Positions 10,828 to 22,210 of a DNA stretch of 64,000 bases are shown one piece after another. The DNA is from Gnetum montanum. Lineage: Eukaryota; Streptophyta; Gnetopsida; Gnetales; Gnetaceae. The DNA lies in the NCBI GenBank assembly GCA_015680685.1, contig MNCI01020651.1:184169-248168 (forward strand). Direction: 5' to 3'. Both the position numbers and the translations under genes were made by a program. Numbering within the stretch: the stretch's first letter is position 1; every line of letters starts with the position of its first letter. The notes beneath the pieces were generated by a model, which searched no databases, was not told the DNA's origin, and saw only the letters and a program-made list of their open reading frames with translations.

Positions 10828-13800
10828 GTTTTGTTGCATAACTACAGCATCATCATTTGGTCACATTTTCCAGGCGATGTGGCTGTAGCCATTTTGGAGA
10901 ATTTGTCAGTTGGTTCTACACAGGGCATTTTGGCTTTCCTGATAGATGGAGCTATTGACACTGGTCAACCTCAAGATCGCGAACTTAGCGCCAAAGGATT
11001 AAGGCATTTAAGTTGGATCTGGGAGATGCCCATATTTAGCTGTTATCATGCCTATAACACTTTTTTCGTAGCTTGTCATGTCTCGACCTACTTTCATAAT
11101 CCACTGGGCATGGTGTATTACTCAGGCGGGTAAGTCGTTTTACTTGCCGTGATGTTAATACATTTTGTAATGTTTGAGCTTGTAGCACGTGGGATAGTAA
11201 TTTGCCCTATGATACAGGTTCTTTATCAATGAAAATGGGTTATTGGGCAACAATAATACATTGTCCCTGACCGAAAGGGTGATAAATGAGTTTACGTGCA
11301 CTAGCAACATATGCGCCGATGTCATGGGACAAATGACTTTCGAGATTTCTAAGTATCCCACATGTTACTCTGATTCTTTCAAGAATTGTCAGAGCCTCAT
11401 ATGGTTGCATGAGGAATGGACTTTGAACCCGCCCCTCACTCTCATTGATGTGAAAAGGAAGCTTCCTCCATTTCCTTTGTCATTCGAACCTGGTAATATT
11501 TTGTTGTTACCATTAGTTGCGGGATAATATTGTTTGAAATGTTGTATGTTGTATAACATTTTTTTCCTTATCTTGATTTGTGTTATCAGTTAGGGAATCT
11601 CAAGAAATTACCATCATGATTTCTGGCCACGAGGCGAACACCCTCCTCTTCCGTTATGATGACATAAAGGAAGCACAACGCTAGCTTGGCCACGTAGTGG
11701 CCCTAGCTGCATTGGCTACCAAGCTACGGGAGGCGAGGCTGATGCATCTGTTCCTGGCTATAACCCCTGATGTTCCCACAAGTGAAATTCTAACCCTGGT
11801 TAACTCCTTCAATGAAGTGGTTGAGCGTTTCTGCATGCACATGCGTAACATGCATATACATTTTGACATTGACGCTTAGCTATTCACTGATCTTTTCGGT
11901 GTCCCCTCTGACGATCTTCCCATAGAAGAAAAGTCAAGGAGGAGCCTCAAATGTCAGGAAGAGTTGGAGGAGTGGCTGGGGACTAAGAAGGACATGAAGG
12001 GGATTCCTTGTGAGAAGATCGAGTTGGAGGTTGCCAAGACCATTTATCCTCTCTTCCGAGCCTGGGCCTTCCCCAAAACACTCTCGTAGGGGAAGTTCTT
12101 CATCATAGAATAGACCCGTATTATATGAGAGGTGATAGAGGAAGGGACCCAACTCGACTAGGCAAGCTACTTCACCGAAGGGTTACGCACAAAAATGATT
12201 AGGCTCCGCCAAAAGCTCGAGTCCCATTTCAGCGTGCACTTCACCTTTTTCATAGCTTGCCTCCGACGTTTTGCCGAATTTCTGGTGGTCCAGAGGAATG
12301 GGGTCTGGGTGTAATAGGACTAAGACCAGTTATCCAAACCCTGGATCTCCCACCTTTTCGGCACTACCTAGTCACAGGATCCCCTAGAGGGAATTGGAGA
12401 GTTGTTTTCTATAACAACTAAGAATGTGGCGGCACCTCGAATGCGAGGCCCTAACAGCATAGGTGGGGCGCTTCCCTCTTACACCGGTGATGCATCATGG
12501 GGGAAGAACCTGGCGGAAAAAATAGTGGATCCTTCGATCCAACGCAAAAGGCCTGGTTTAACTGAGGCACCTATTGAGCCAACAAGTGGTGCAGGTAGAA
12601 CCGTAAAAGTCATGTTTCAGTAGAGTAAACCTCCACCTAGTAAGTGGGAGGATGCAGTAACAATTATGGTAATGTTTGTATTACACAACTTATTCATGGT
12701 GTTTTGAACTATTTAAGTGTGTTATATGGCAGGAACAGGGAGACCTACAGAGCAGTTGACCCCTGAAACAGGGGCTATGGTGTTACGACATGGAGAAGGG
12801 GCCCCAGTTTTGGAAGAGGAGGTTCCAGTTATTAGAGTAAGTGATGCATAGAACCTTGTGTATGAAAAGAGAGTGGAGGTGGAGAACATTAATGCACTTC
12901 CCTCTGGGATAGGAAGAGGTAATCAGTCTATTAAAATTTTTAAGAAATTCTGTTATTAGCCAACATTTTTTACTTAATTATACCACTATACGGCAGATGA
13001 ATGAGGTGATTCCCCATCCACCATTGTAAGCAGAGTGTGGGATGAATTTCCAAATAAATTCACCTTTATGGAAGGCATTGTCGATGATATGATCGGGCTC
13101 TTAGAATGCATCGACCCCAGGACTGGTCTGTTGCAGCTATCATATGCTTATTTTGTTATAAGGTTAGAGTGCTTAAGTACCTTTGATCTAATATTTGTCA
13201 TTAGGACCTCACCTTCGATGGGACTCTACGGAGCCCATTGACCTAGACACCACTGAACCCTCATCAGAAGCAACGGTTGTGCCACGCAACATTTACGAAG
13301 AAATGTGTAAAAGTGCATTACGCTCGACCCGCTCCCTGTGGGAAAGTCAAAATGTCAATAAAGACCTCTGGAAAAAACTGTAGAGATCAGAGAAGGAAAG
13401 GATGTCTCTGACTAGAGAGGTCAGAGACTTAAGATCGTGATGTGAATTTCTGCAAGCTTGAGGAACAGGTGAAGAGGACTAGCGGACAACTGTCATTGAC
13501 TAAGCTCGCTACTGAACCGTAGTCAGAAACAGCATACAAACTAGTCATGAGTTACTCGAGCAAAGGATACAAATAGAGCTCCTAGCCTAGAAGAATCAAT
13601 ACTGGAAGGATTTTTGTGCAACTGTCCAAGAATGGGGACAAATGGAGAAAGATCATAAGCATCTGTATAAGAGAGAAAGTATCACTTATCGTTAGAATTA
13701 TCGAGATTCTTCCATTGAAGCCCAATTCTTGCGGTTGTTCCTCGGTGACATTGGTGCGTCTGAGGCTTTCAAGAAGTTCCAGGAGTAGGTGACAGTGACC

Positions 13801-14335
13801 GCATCCCTGGAAAGAGAAATTACTCTTCCCAGGGGAGAGACCACAGTTCCTACCTTCTTCCCTGAACCACCCCTATGGACTAGTGTGGATAAGGGGAAGG
13901 TTAAGGCTAGAACTAACTTGGGGGACAGGTTTGGTCTAAGTTAACCGAAGATGAAATTATGTAATGTCTGTGGATCAGCTTAGATCAACTCCCTTTCTTG
14001 CTGATGCAGGGCCATCGCAAGTAAGTTCTAGTGTTGTTGGATTTGAATTTTCTGAATTATCCTATCATGGCTTTTACTGATATACTTGGTGTATGTAGTT
14101 ACAAGAAATGATCGAAGAAGGTGAACAAAATGAGGTGTATGTCTAGGGAGGAGAGCATAATGACGCAGATCGTCACCTTGGGAAGCAAGTTTTAGTGGAA
14201 GAACCTTGCGAAGATGACGCTCCTCATGAGGAAATACCTCCTAGAAGGGATGGCCTGTATGAAGATGATTTGGTAGGCTTGGAAGCAGAATTAAGGGATA
14301 CGGGGGATAGTAGTGCTAGAGGGGATGCGTAATTA
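10828..14335 (+). pseudogene. Multi-exon gene-like structure, antisense inside element A; family unknown
   Basis: On the strand opposite to the element there is a spliced coding pattern. Exon-like block 1 (10828-11129) follows a TGTAG acceptor and ends at GTAAGT. Block 2 (11218-11492) follows ATACAG. Joining 11129 to 11218 keeps the frame (SGGFF). Block 2 ends at GTAATA, and joining it to 11590 after ATCAG again keeps the frame (FEPVRES). Further blocks at about 11590-12622, 12733-12920, 12996-13161 and 13205-13436 look exon-like but contain several stops. Block 1 includes GDVAVAILENLSVGS; later blocks are charged and may be coiled-coil (KERMSLTREVRDL), and the end (14101-14335) is acidic. 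I recognise no family. It lies between protease and RT, so it is either a captured host gene or an element-borne antisense gene. Confidence 0.6.
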
Positions 14336-14439
14336 TGATTATTCATGATTTTATTCATGAGATAGAACAAAGACAATATGAAGTTTGATATTATTAATCA
14401 TGAAATTTTCTCTATCATTTTTTATTTATGTTTTTATGT

Positions 14440-14700
14440 ATGCAAAGCATAAATAGAATTATTGAGGGCTTTGGGTAGGTGGCATTACTGCGATCGTTGA
14501 ATGGAGTTGCTAGTTTAAGGCCATTATAGGCCATTACATAATGTTTATGTAAAATATGGATGAATTTGCTAGTTTGAGGCCATCTCAGGCAATTAAGTGG
14601 TTTTTACGTAAAGATAGAAATTGGATATTTTAGTTTAGGGCCAGTTCGGGCCTTTACTAGTTTTAGGCCATTGCGGGCCATTTGCGTATGTCAGAGGATG
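14440..14700 (-). repeat. Element A: GGCC-type motif repeats after protease
   Basis: The motif TAGTTTTAGGCCATTNNRGGCC recurs about four times with decay (around 14510, 14560, 14635 and 14660). Read on the - strand it is a GGCCCGNNNTGGCCTAAAAC unit. Element B has the same unit at about 37438-37490, also just downstream of its protease. It is therefore a shared feature of the family and belongs to the boundary between protease and the deleted or inserted pol region. 14700-15000 holds nothing recognisable. Confidence 0.7.
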
Positions 14701-15089
14701 CAATCAATAAAAGTGTAAATATTTGCATAATTATCTTAATGTAACTAATAGGAGTTAAGGAGCATAAATGGTGTAAACTAGAAAGTGTAAATAGTGTAAT
14801 TGATAGAAGACATAAATATATGTATATTAAGAAAAATGGACAATCAAAACTGATAAGCGCAAATGGAAAAATTAGTAAAAGTGTAAAGCAAAATCGACAA
14901 TCAAAACTGAAATGGCAAAACTAGTAAAAGCGTAAAGTTGCGCATAAATATCACGTAGGTCAATCACTAGCCTGTAATTGTTTCTTGATAGCTTTTACAT
15001 TGAGTGGTGCGTAAGGGTATGGAGGTCCATGACCTGACTCATTCACATCATCTTCTTCTCCCTGAAATAGTAGGTCGGCCTAGGCTAGG

Positions 15090-15580
15090 CTGTCATTAGT
15101 CATTTCAACTTATTCGGGAATTTGGACATGGGTTTGATCTTCGGGCACTTCGATTTATGAACCCCATTCTTCTTCAATGTTATTGACGGTTCTAGGAGTT
15201 ATTTTATCACCATGTATCACTATCTCTCCTCCTGCATAAGGTAGATGTATCTCTTGGTGTATCGGTGATGAAACTGCCCTCAATTGGGCTAGCTAGGATC
15301 TTCCTAGAATCATGTTGAAGTTGGGCATCTCCTCAATAACGATAAATGTGGCATCTATTCGGAACTGGTCTCCTACCACAAAATTGATATGTACCATCCC
15401 TTTGACTTGAACTCGTGCTCCGTTGAATGACTTTAGGCACGATGTCATTGTAGGATAGATCTAGTCGACCAGGCCTAACTTATCCACTATAGGATAAGGG
15501 ATGACATTCATAGCCATACCATCATCAATGTGCACCCTTCAGATCTGATGTTGACTGACCCAGATGGTGATGAACATGGG
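15090..15580 (-). pseudogene. Element A: aspartic protease domain
   Basis: Read downward from about 15545, the - strand gives a VHIDDGMAMNV segment (the DxG catalytic loop of a retropepsin, here DDG), then CLKSFNGARVQVKG, FVVGDQFRIDATFIVI and MPNFNMILGR. The order matches retroviral-type proteases, ending with the ILG(R/K) hydrophobic-Gly motif. The homologous domain in element B is 36716-36990, which makes the call secure. Stops interrupt it after the catalytic loop and at ILGRS. It would cut the Gag-Pol polyprotein. Confidence 0.85.
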
Positions 15581-15592
15581 TTCTATTGTCAC

Positions 15593-18500
15593 TCAACCTT
15601 TCTCAGGATCATCTTTGATGGATTCATCATGAAAGGTCAATGGGGTAGGTTTGGATCGCTCAACGGTGGGGGGAAACATGACAACATGTATCGCTTCCTC
15701 TTTTGCTAGTAAGCTTTCATCCATAGGTATGGATGTTAGCATATGGACCATAGCTTCACGATGCTTTTGAGATGTCATAAGCAGGTCATAGAGGCTCAAT
15801 GTTGTGTTCTTCTATTTTAGAGCCTAGTTGACTTGCGTAAATGCGTCGAGGAGGTCCCACTCTTGGGTTGGGTGGCTTGTCCCCTCTTTCGTCTTCCATT
15901 CACCCTAAGAGACGAATTTCCCGAGGCAGAATAGCATCGCCCGGAGGGTTGTATTTCTTTCTACCAAGGGAAGGTAGTTGCATTTCTATACCTTTGTGTT
16001 GCCCAGGAGGTGCAGGCAAAGGTACAAAAGCTACGGGCCTGGGCTTAGCAAACCCTAGCATAGAGCTGTCTTTGGTTGTGTTAATTGGTGCATCTCTTTC
16101 CCTTTTTTCGTTGGATAGAGGTTGATGGCTTTGGTTAGATACTCGCCCATGCGTGAAAGGGGTAGCTGGTGGTTTTTGTGTCCTAAGGATAAAAGGTGCC
16201 TTAGGAGTAGGTGCGGGCATGGTCGTGGCTTTAGTGTTAATGTGAGACTGAGTTCTAGTTTGAGAGGGCATCTGAATAATAAAGGGTGGCCTCGAAGCAC
16301 TGCCAACTACTGGTGAAGAACTTGCCTCCTGGGGTGAGCTGGTAGGTACACGTAACACAAAGGGTTGTTTAGGTGGTACCTTCCCCTCACTGTCCATACT
16401 TACCATGTTGATGGTGTATGGTGCGTTATTTGCATTTAACGAGTCTTTGTACACATGCATCTCCTGGTTTTTGGGACGTGTTGGACTACTGTTGTCTAAT
16501 GTCAAAGAAACCTCATCAATCATGCGTTGAATATCTTCTTTCAATGCCTACCAGTATTTGGTGTTGTGACCACATAACTAGTGGTAGTCAAAAAAATGGT
16601 CCAGCCTAAAAGACTTAGGAACTGGTGGTTCGTTGGGTAGAGCTAAAGAAGGATTCTTCAACAATTCACAATGACACATGTGATGCTTCAAAGCTTCTTT
16701 GGATATTTTTTTGTTTTGAATATATCCTGCTCCCAGTAATTATTTCAACAGTTCCGAATACTTTATAGGCAGGGTTGTATATTTTGAATGATCTTTATGC
16801 TTGAAGTTTGGTCTTGACTGTGAGGGCTATTCAGGGGCAAGTGCTTCTTGGTCGATGCTACTTGCACTAGCCGTGATATCGACAGACGTTGTGGATGCCT
16901 TCTTGTTATTCTTCTTTTTGGCACCCTCGAGCAACGCTGCCACTTTCGTCATTGTTGTTTTACCTTTGTCTTTACCTTTACTATTGGTGTTCTTATAGGC
17001 CACATACGCTGGGTCTTTGCTAGCCTCAGCAACATCTTTGCTTTTCTTAGTTTGCGTGAAGCCTTAACTCAAGGAGCAAGGGGCAAGGTAGTATAGTTTA
17101 GACTTGATGAAGTCGTTAACTGCTCCTTTGAAAATAGCCAATAGATGGGCTTTTGGGATAGGCTCAAGGATTTCATTCAGAGTAGCGCTCCATCACTGTA
17201 TAAACATCTGGACTGGCTTGAGCGGGTCTTGTTTCACTCCCATAAGTTGATCTAAGGTGACTTTCGGCTTTCAATTGTATTTAAAACTAGTCATAAATTG
17301 CGTTAGAAGCTCTTCGAAGGTTGAAATGGAAGAGCAAGGGGGTGCTCGATACCAGTCCAAAGCCTTACCTACGAGAGACATTGCAAAGACATGGATAATC
17401 ATATGGGGCCATTGTTGTAGTAGCAAGGATTCAGACCTAAAGGTAATGAGATGAGCATTAGGATCACCTTCCCCATTATATCTAGTAAAATGGGCCAAAG
17501 ACATCCCTGGAGGCAACGACAGCATGGGGACTACTGGGCTGATGGGGTCATCATGGTAGAAATCCATGACCTGTATTGTATCAGAACCAGCAGCTTTAAG
17601 GTGCTTAACTTCCTCGGTGAGGGTCTAAATAAGCAAAAAATCTTGATCCAGACCTGTTGATGACGAAGTTGGTGCTGGAGGAGCAAGGGGTTAGGTTGGA
17701 AGAGTAGTACTGGGTAATGGAAAGGGAGAGATAGCTTGGCTGACAGATGGCACAATGGGCACTATCCTCGTGGTTGGAGTTGCCTGTGAAACCCACCACT
17801 CGACAGGTTGTGCGGAAAAATTAGCCATCGCCGGATGGGTAGGATGGAAGGTGTAAGGATATTGTGTAGTTACCGGTGGGACATGTTTGGTAGATGCAGC
17901 CAAAGGTTGCACACCATAAAATGCAGATTGATTGTGTTGTAAAACAGGCGCGATCCACTGACTAGTCGTAGGTTGTTGAACAAATTGTTGTGATTGAATG
18001 GTATTTGCGATCTGTTGCCTTGCAATGGGTTGTGACGATAAGGTTTGCATCGGATTTTGCACCAGGCGAGTTATAGGCGTGGTATGGACCTGCACTTGGG
18101 GAATGAAATGGGGGGTAGTAGATTCAGGTATCACTGATGGAATCCTAATTACCTATGGTAAGGGGGTTACTCCCACATTAATTTGAGGTGGAATTTGTAC
18201 CTGTAAGATCGAGGATTGCATGGTGGCCTACGAGATGATGGGGATATGCATTTGGGTAGTCATGATTGGATTGCGATGGGTAGCTTCTCTGATGAGAGGA
18301 TGAAACAGGGGATTCACATAAGTATGGGGGCTGAAGGTATGGTATGAATCCGTGTGTTTAGACTGAGCTACGAATTCATCTTCCTCCTCCTCCTCATTTT
18401 CAGGCTCTAGAATAGACTGTGTAATTTGATTCTTAGCCATAACCAATTGGGACAGGAGTTCATGATAATGATCGGTAATGAGAATGATGTCATATGCAGT

Positions 18501-18791
18501 AGGGGTGAAGTCTTGACCCCCTTTATAGACCAGCTCGTAATTTCGTTGTGCCTCCATCTCGACTCAGCTAAGGGTAAGCTTTGCCTGGATCTTGACACAA
18601 AGGAAATTATACTCTTTACAAGTCAAGATGGTGAATGAAGGATCCCTACCCTGTAATCTCAACGAACAATGCAATGGTCCCTGAGGTCCTGTTTCGCTGA
18701 AAGCTGATTTGGGAACGGTGATGGGATTTACGATTGTGGCACCCAAGTCAGTGGCAATCATAGCGGCAGTAGTCATATGTGTAGAATCCAT
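15593..18791 (-). pseudogene. Element A: gag polyprotein
   Basis: The gag begins at ATG 18791 and runs to about 15593 with scattered stops. In order: an N-terminal domain with YNFLCVKIQAKL and YELVYKGGQDFTPTAYDII; an acidic EEEEEDEF stretch; a Gln/Pro/Thr-rich linker (about 18134-17700); and the capsid-like retrotransposon gag domain (MSLAHFTRYNGEGDPNAHL, FAMSLVGKALDWYRA, FEELLTQF, 17567-17271). Then comes a decayed zinc-knuckle-like segment (DYH-LCGHNTK) and a Pro-rich tail with repeats of the form PFVLRVP, PFIIQMP and PFILRT (16450-16150). The end (15799-15593) reads MSLYDLLMTSQKHREAM. B and C have the same domain order. Confidence 0.88.
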
Positions 18792-19018
18792 CTCTCAGGT
18801 AGATCAATAACAATGAATGAAAAGATTTAAAAAGCGAAGGAAAAACGGAACCATAATTGGGCTTTCTACCCTGCAGGATTCCAAAGGAATCGTTAATGTG
18901 ACCAATCTACATCACACGATCTTGTTAAACTTCCATAGAGGTATTCCGTTTACGTTATGTGAACGTGGGTATGGATTTCTTACAGGGTTACCTATAAAAT
19001 ATGGATTAGAGGTTCAAG

Positions 19019-19035
19019 CCCTCCTTCTAGTTCTA
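19019..19035 (-). other. Element A primer-binding site
   Basis: Read on the - strand just inside the 5' LTR, the sequence ends ACTAGAAGGAGGG. It matches the last 12 bases of the site TGGTGCTAGAAGGAGGG found intact after the LTRs of C (29077) and G (63598). The first bases have decayed. A tRNA ending CCCTCCTTCTAGCACCA would pair with the intact site; I cannot assign the tRNA from memory. Confidence 0.7.
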
Positions 19036-19670
19036 GAAAACTATAACGATGGAAAATGTCGGTCGCTGGAAATATCGAGCGAAGATCCGTGTACACAATC
19101 TTAACCATGGATCCGTGCGAGGGCTATGCTGGGGAAAATGAATTCGAGGTGCCCTGAATGGTCTTGTCAATCAAACAGGGATTTACTTAATCAGTAAATT
19201 ATCAAATATCGCGGTGGCATATATATTTCATAAAACGAACTAATTTGGTGAACTGTAGAAGGAGTAGAAAATAATGTAGAGAACTTGAAATAACAATAAT
19301 GTCAACGCGACAAGGAAGATCCGATTTAGGAAATATGCGTAATTCCAAAATCTATGATTTGACCCGGAAGCTGAATATATTGCATACAACGTTCCAACGA
19401 TAGACTTCACTTGTCTTTATGTGAAGTATACATGAAACAAGAAAAAAATTGTTTAAAAGGGGGAACAGAATGAAGGTTGATCTACCTCGTAAGCTAAAAG
19501 TAGAATGCAAGGAAGGTTAAGCCTGGATGTCTATCGATCAACTGTTTCTGATCAATAAACCTTGCCAATCATACCAGATGATCTCTTGATCTCTAATCTG
19601 CTCCTTTTGCCCTCAGTAATCTTTGCTTAAAGCTACTAATGATCACCAATGAGGAGGATAATGTTTTCTG

Positions 19671-19763
19671 CCAAGAAGACTGATCACTCTCGCTGTGAAT
19701 GCTCCAACAATGCCTNCGCCAAGAAGACTGATCACTCTCGCTGTGAATGCTCCAACAATGCCT
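19671..19763. repeat. Identical 45-bp duplication flanking a single N
   Basis: 19671-19715 and 19719-19763 are identical 45-base copies separated by N and CG. The matching part of the 3' LTR (about 3702-3746) has one copy. In an LTR that differs from its partner at about one base in ten, two identical copies around an N look like an imperfectly closed assembly gap. Confidence 0.85.
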
Positions 19764-20201
19764 TCTATCCTAAAAAGATTGAAAAGATCACTTTTTCTTC
19801 GTCAACTAGGGTATTTATAAGTTCAACATCATATGGGAAAGCACAGTCTTGATGACACATGTATCGAGCTTTCAAAACACTGTTGACTTGACCATTTTTA
19901 GGTTAAAGTTGGTCATGCCACATTACGTCTTGTGGGCGAGATGCACTGTAATCCACTTTTGTTGAAACCACCTCATGCTTACGCTGCGATAGGCTGCTAA
20001 GCGTATTGCTACGTATGGATAGCAGGTGCGTATCTGGTACTGCCTTAGCTGACTTTACGCTATATTACACTTGTTTACGCTGTGTAGCGTGGTAGAGCGT
20101 AATAGAGCATAAAAGTAGTTAACTCAAGCTACTTTGTGCCTATTTACATTGCAAAGTGTAATAGAGCGTAAAATGGTCAACCTTACAATAAGTTACGCTT
20201 G

Positions 20202-20219
20202 TTACGCTACGTAGCGTAA
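20202..20219. repeat. 18-bp perfect palindrome in LTR of element A
   Basis: TTACGCTACGTAGCGTAA equals its own reverse complement. It lies about 390 bases inside the U3 side of the 5' LTR, upstream of the TATA box. In the 3' LTR the matching site (about 4185-4202) has decayed by a CG-to-CA change (TTACACTACGTAGCGTAA). The surrounding 20050-20350 sequence is full of half-sites. It could be a binding site for a dimeric factor. Confidence 0.9.
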
Positions 20220-20601
20220 TAAGCATAAATTGACCAATTTGCAAAAAAAATAAGTCAATCTTCTGCGCTCCTTTGGACTCTGACTTTGACTTCCTCGAAG
20301 CTCATTACGTTGCTCTACGTAATGGAGCATAAATAGTCCTGAACAAAAGACTTGATGGAATATGTGACAAATTCGATATCATGCTACGTTAAGAAGAATT
20401 ACATAGAGCGACATGATGCTATGTTACATAATGTGGCGTAAAGAGGAAGAAAACAAAACAAAGTTAAAATTTTTAAGGAACTTAGAGCCTTCATGTTGCG
20501 CACCTCTTCGCTTTGTTCTGTCTTCTGGATTTCTGCTGCAAACTTTCGCCCGAATCATAAATCTTTGCCTTAGGCTGATTCGCAGTTTCCACGGTGTTTC
20601 A

Positions 20602-20606
20602 ATTGG
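20602..20606. repeat. Target site duplication of element A, right copy (ATTGG)
   Basis: These five bases match 3069-3073 exactly and abut the outer edge of the 5' LTR of element A. Confidence 0.93.
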
Positions 20607-21274
20607 TGTTACCATTGTTTTTTTTTTCATCTTTCTTATTCCTCATATTTTTCCATCATATAGCTACCGGAGGTTCGCTCTTAGTCATGGGGGCCCTAGC
20701 AAAAAAATTTCAATTTTCTCCATTTTACTATTTTCCTAACCCCTACAACTTGGATAGTCACATCTGATAAATCTTTGAACCAATTTTTACCATAACCACA
20801 ACTCAGCCAATGTGCTTCATATCAAGGCAAGGTATCAACTACATTGTGGTTTCTCTATCCTTGCTCATTTGTGACTGTGTTATGTGTGTAGATGGTGATC
20901 ATACAAATAATGGACTGGGCTTGGAGGAACCACTCAGGATGGATCGAAACTGAAGTATTTATGAAAGGAGTAAGTTTGGTGGCATGGCTATGGATAAATA
21001 ATGAAAGGCACAATCTCAGCATTGGTGGCAACACGCTCCATCTTCTTTCTCTCTCTCTTTTTCTCTTCAAGCTACCAAATAAAGGCTTGGATGTCATTTA
21101 TGTATGATTGTTCACCACAATGGTCATGAACACTAATGTTGTAATATGCTTATTAATCTTTTCACTGGGCATGTTGATTCTATCATCCCATTCCACCATC
21201 AATTGTTAATTAGTCAATAATCTCATACATTCCCAATATTTTGTAAGGAACTCAAGGGCGAGTTGTCATTCAAT
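20607..21274 (+). other. Element D: 3' internal region, continued
   Basis: This stretch lies between the right target duplication of A and a TGTGGGGG-type LTR. No gene is visible. The final bases (CAAGGGCGAGTTGTCATTCA, then ATTG) resemble the sequence next to the F LTR at 52804-52830 read on the - strand, which supports its identity as the internal 3' end of a D-family element. Confidence 0.55.
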
Positions 21275-22210
21275 TGTGGGGGTATAATGAGAGTAGTTAC
21301 TCTAATTATTAGAGTGGTTACTCTAGCAGTTACTCTAGTAGTTATTCTAATTATTAGAGTGGTTACTCTATCGGTTACTTTAGTAATTATTCTAATTATT
21401 AGAGTGGTTACTCTAATTATTAGAGTAGTTTCTCTCAAGTCTATAAATACAGTTCCCAAACACACAATTGGAAGGAAGTCTTTTAGGAGTCAAGTAGTGA
21501 AACTCTTGTAGTCTATTTCAAAGTTAGAGTATTTTCCAAGTGCCCATAGTAGGAGGTCTAAGTGTGGATAGATCTTTATTTGAGCATTGTGTACCTGAGC
21601 ACATCTTATGTATGGCAATAAAGACAAGCTCTTTGATTTATCCTTGCAGCACTTGAGATTTTTTTTCTTACACATTTCTTTTATTTTATTTTCTTATGCA
21701 TTTATTTTATTTTATTTTATTTTATGCACTTTACATTTTTGTTATTAGCACAGCAATTCATTTTGATCAATTAAGAAAATCATTAAATTACACAAGCACA
21801 ACTACTTTGAGCATCTGTGTAATGCTTGTAACCTAGTAATGATTAACATTTGATAATCCCAACAGTTTTGCACTGGTTCAGGATGTGTACGGCAAGTGGG
21901 AACAGATGATAGTGTTAAGATTAGTTAGAACTTAGTTAATGAATAGTTAAGTTAAATTAGTCACTTAGTTATCTCTCTCTTTCCCTATTAGCATAGGACA
22001 TAAAAACATAAAAGCTATAAAAATCATATGCCTCAAGCTTACTTAACAATACAATTGTGACATACAGGTAAGTTTGGGAAGACAATGATCAATCAACTTG
22101 TTCTTGTTCCACAAGGGCGCATAAGCACTTAGTCCTTGGAATTCAACCGAATCATGCGTAAAATTCTTGTATTCATATGGTTGATTGTAGAGGTACCTCG
22201 CCACTCATCA
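21275..22210 (+). repeat. Element D 3' LTR
   Basis: It starts TGTGGGGGTAT and ends CTCATCA. A TATA box (TATAAATA) is at 21442-21449. The order of landmarks (TATA, a TTTATTTGAG segment near 21577, and ACAATGATCA before the end) is shared with the E LTR (46880-47822) and, on the opposite strand, the F LTR (51926-52803). It would be the 3' LTR of the element whose RT and integrase lie at 150-1760. Confidence 0.75.
21288..21436. repeat. Tandem AT-rich palindromic repeats in D LTR
   Basis: Units built from GTTACTCTAATTATTAGAGT recur about three times, with variants GTTACTCTAGCAGTTACTC. The core CTCTAATTATTAGAG is itself a palindrome, so the block can fold on itself. The long ORFs on both strands here (repeating Val-Thr-Leu-Ile-Ile-Arg) are products of the repeat, not proteins. 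Confidence 0.85.

Larger units (their letters stand above)
3074..20601 (-). mobile_element. Element A: complete Tat/Ogre-type Ty3/gypsy LTR retrotransposon, 17.5 kb
   Basis: Two LTRs of about 1.5 kb (19042-20601 and 3074-4585) begin TGAAACACC on the - strand and flank a 14.5-kb internal region, with ATTGG duplications outside. In transcription order (- strand) it contains primer-binding site, gag (from 18791), protease, a 5-kb segment with an antisense spliced gene-like structure, RT, RNase H, a second archaeal-type RNase H, integrase, a tandem array and a polypurine tract. The dual RNase H, the missing chromodomain and the great length point to the Tat lineage (Ogre-like). Over the first 280 or so aligned LTR bases I count about 30 differences, nearly all transitions, so the insertion is old. 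Every ORF is broken. Confidence 0.92.
19042..20601 (-). repeat. Element A 5' LTR
   Basis: On the - strand it starts TGAAACACC at 20601 and ends near 19042. It would drive transcription of element A. A TATA box (TATAAATA, - strand) is at 19812-19819. It contains an 18-base perfect palindrome at 20202-20219 and an identical 45-base duplication around an N at 19671-19763. It is longer than the 3' LTR by about 48 bases, which is what that duplication adds. Confidence 0.93.

Noticed and set aside
21223-21511. Thr-Leu-Ile-Ile-Arg repeat protein on both strands
   Set aside because: Product of the palindromic tandem repeat in the D LTR.
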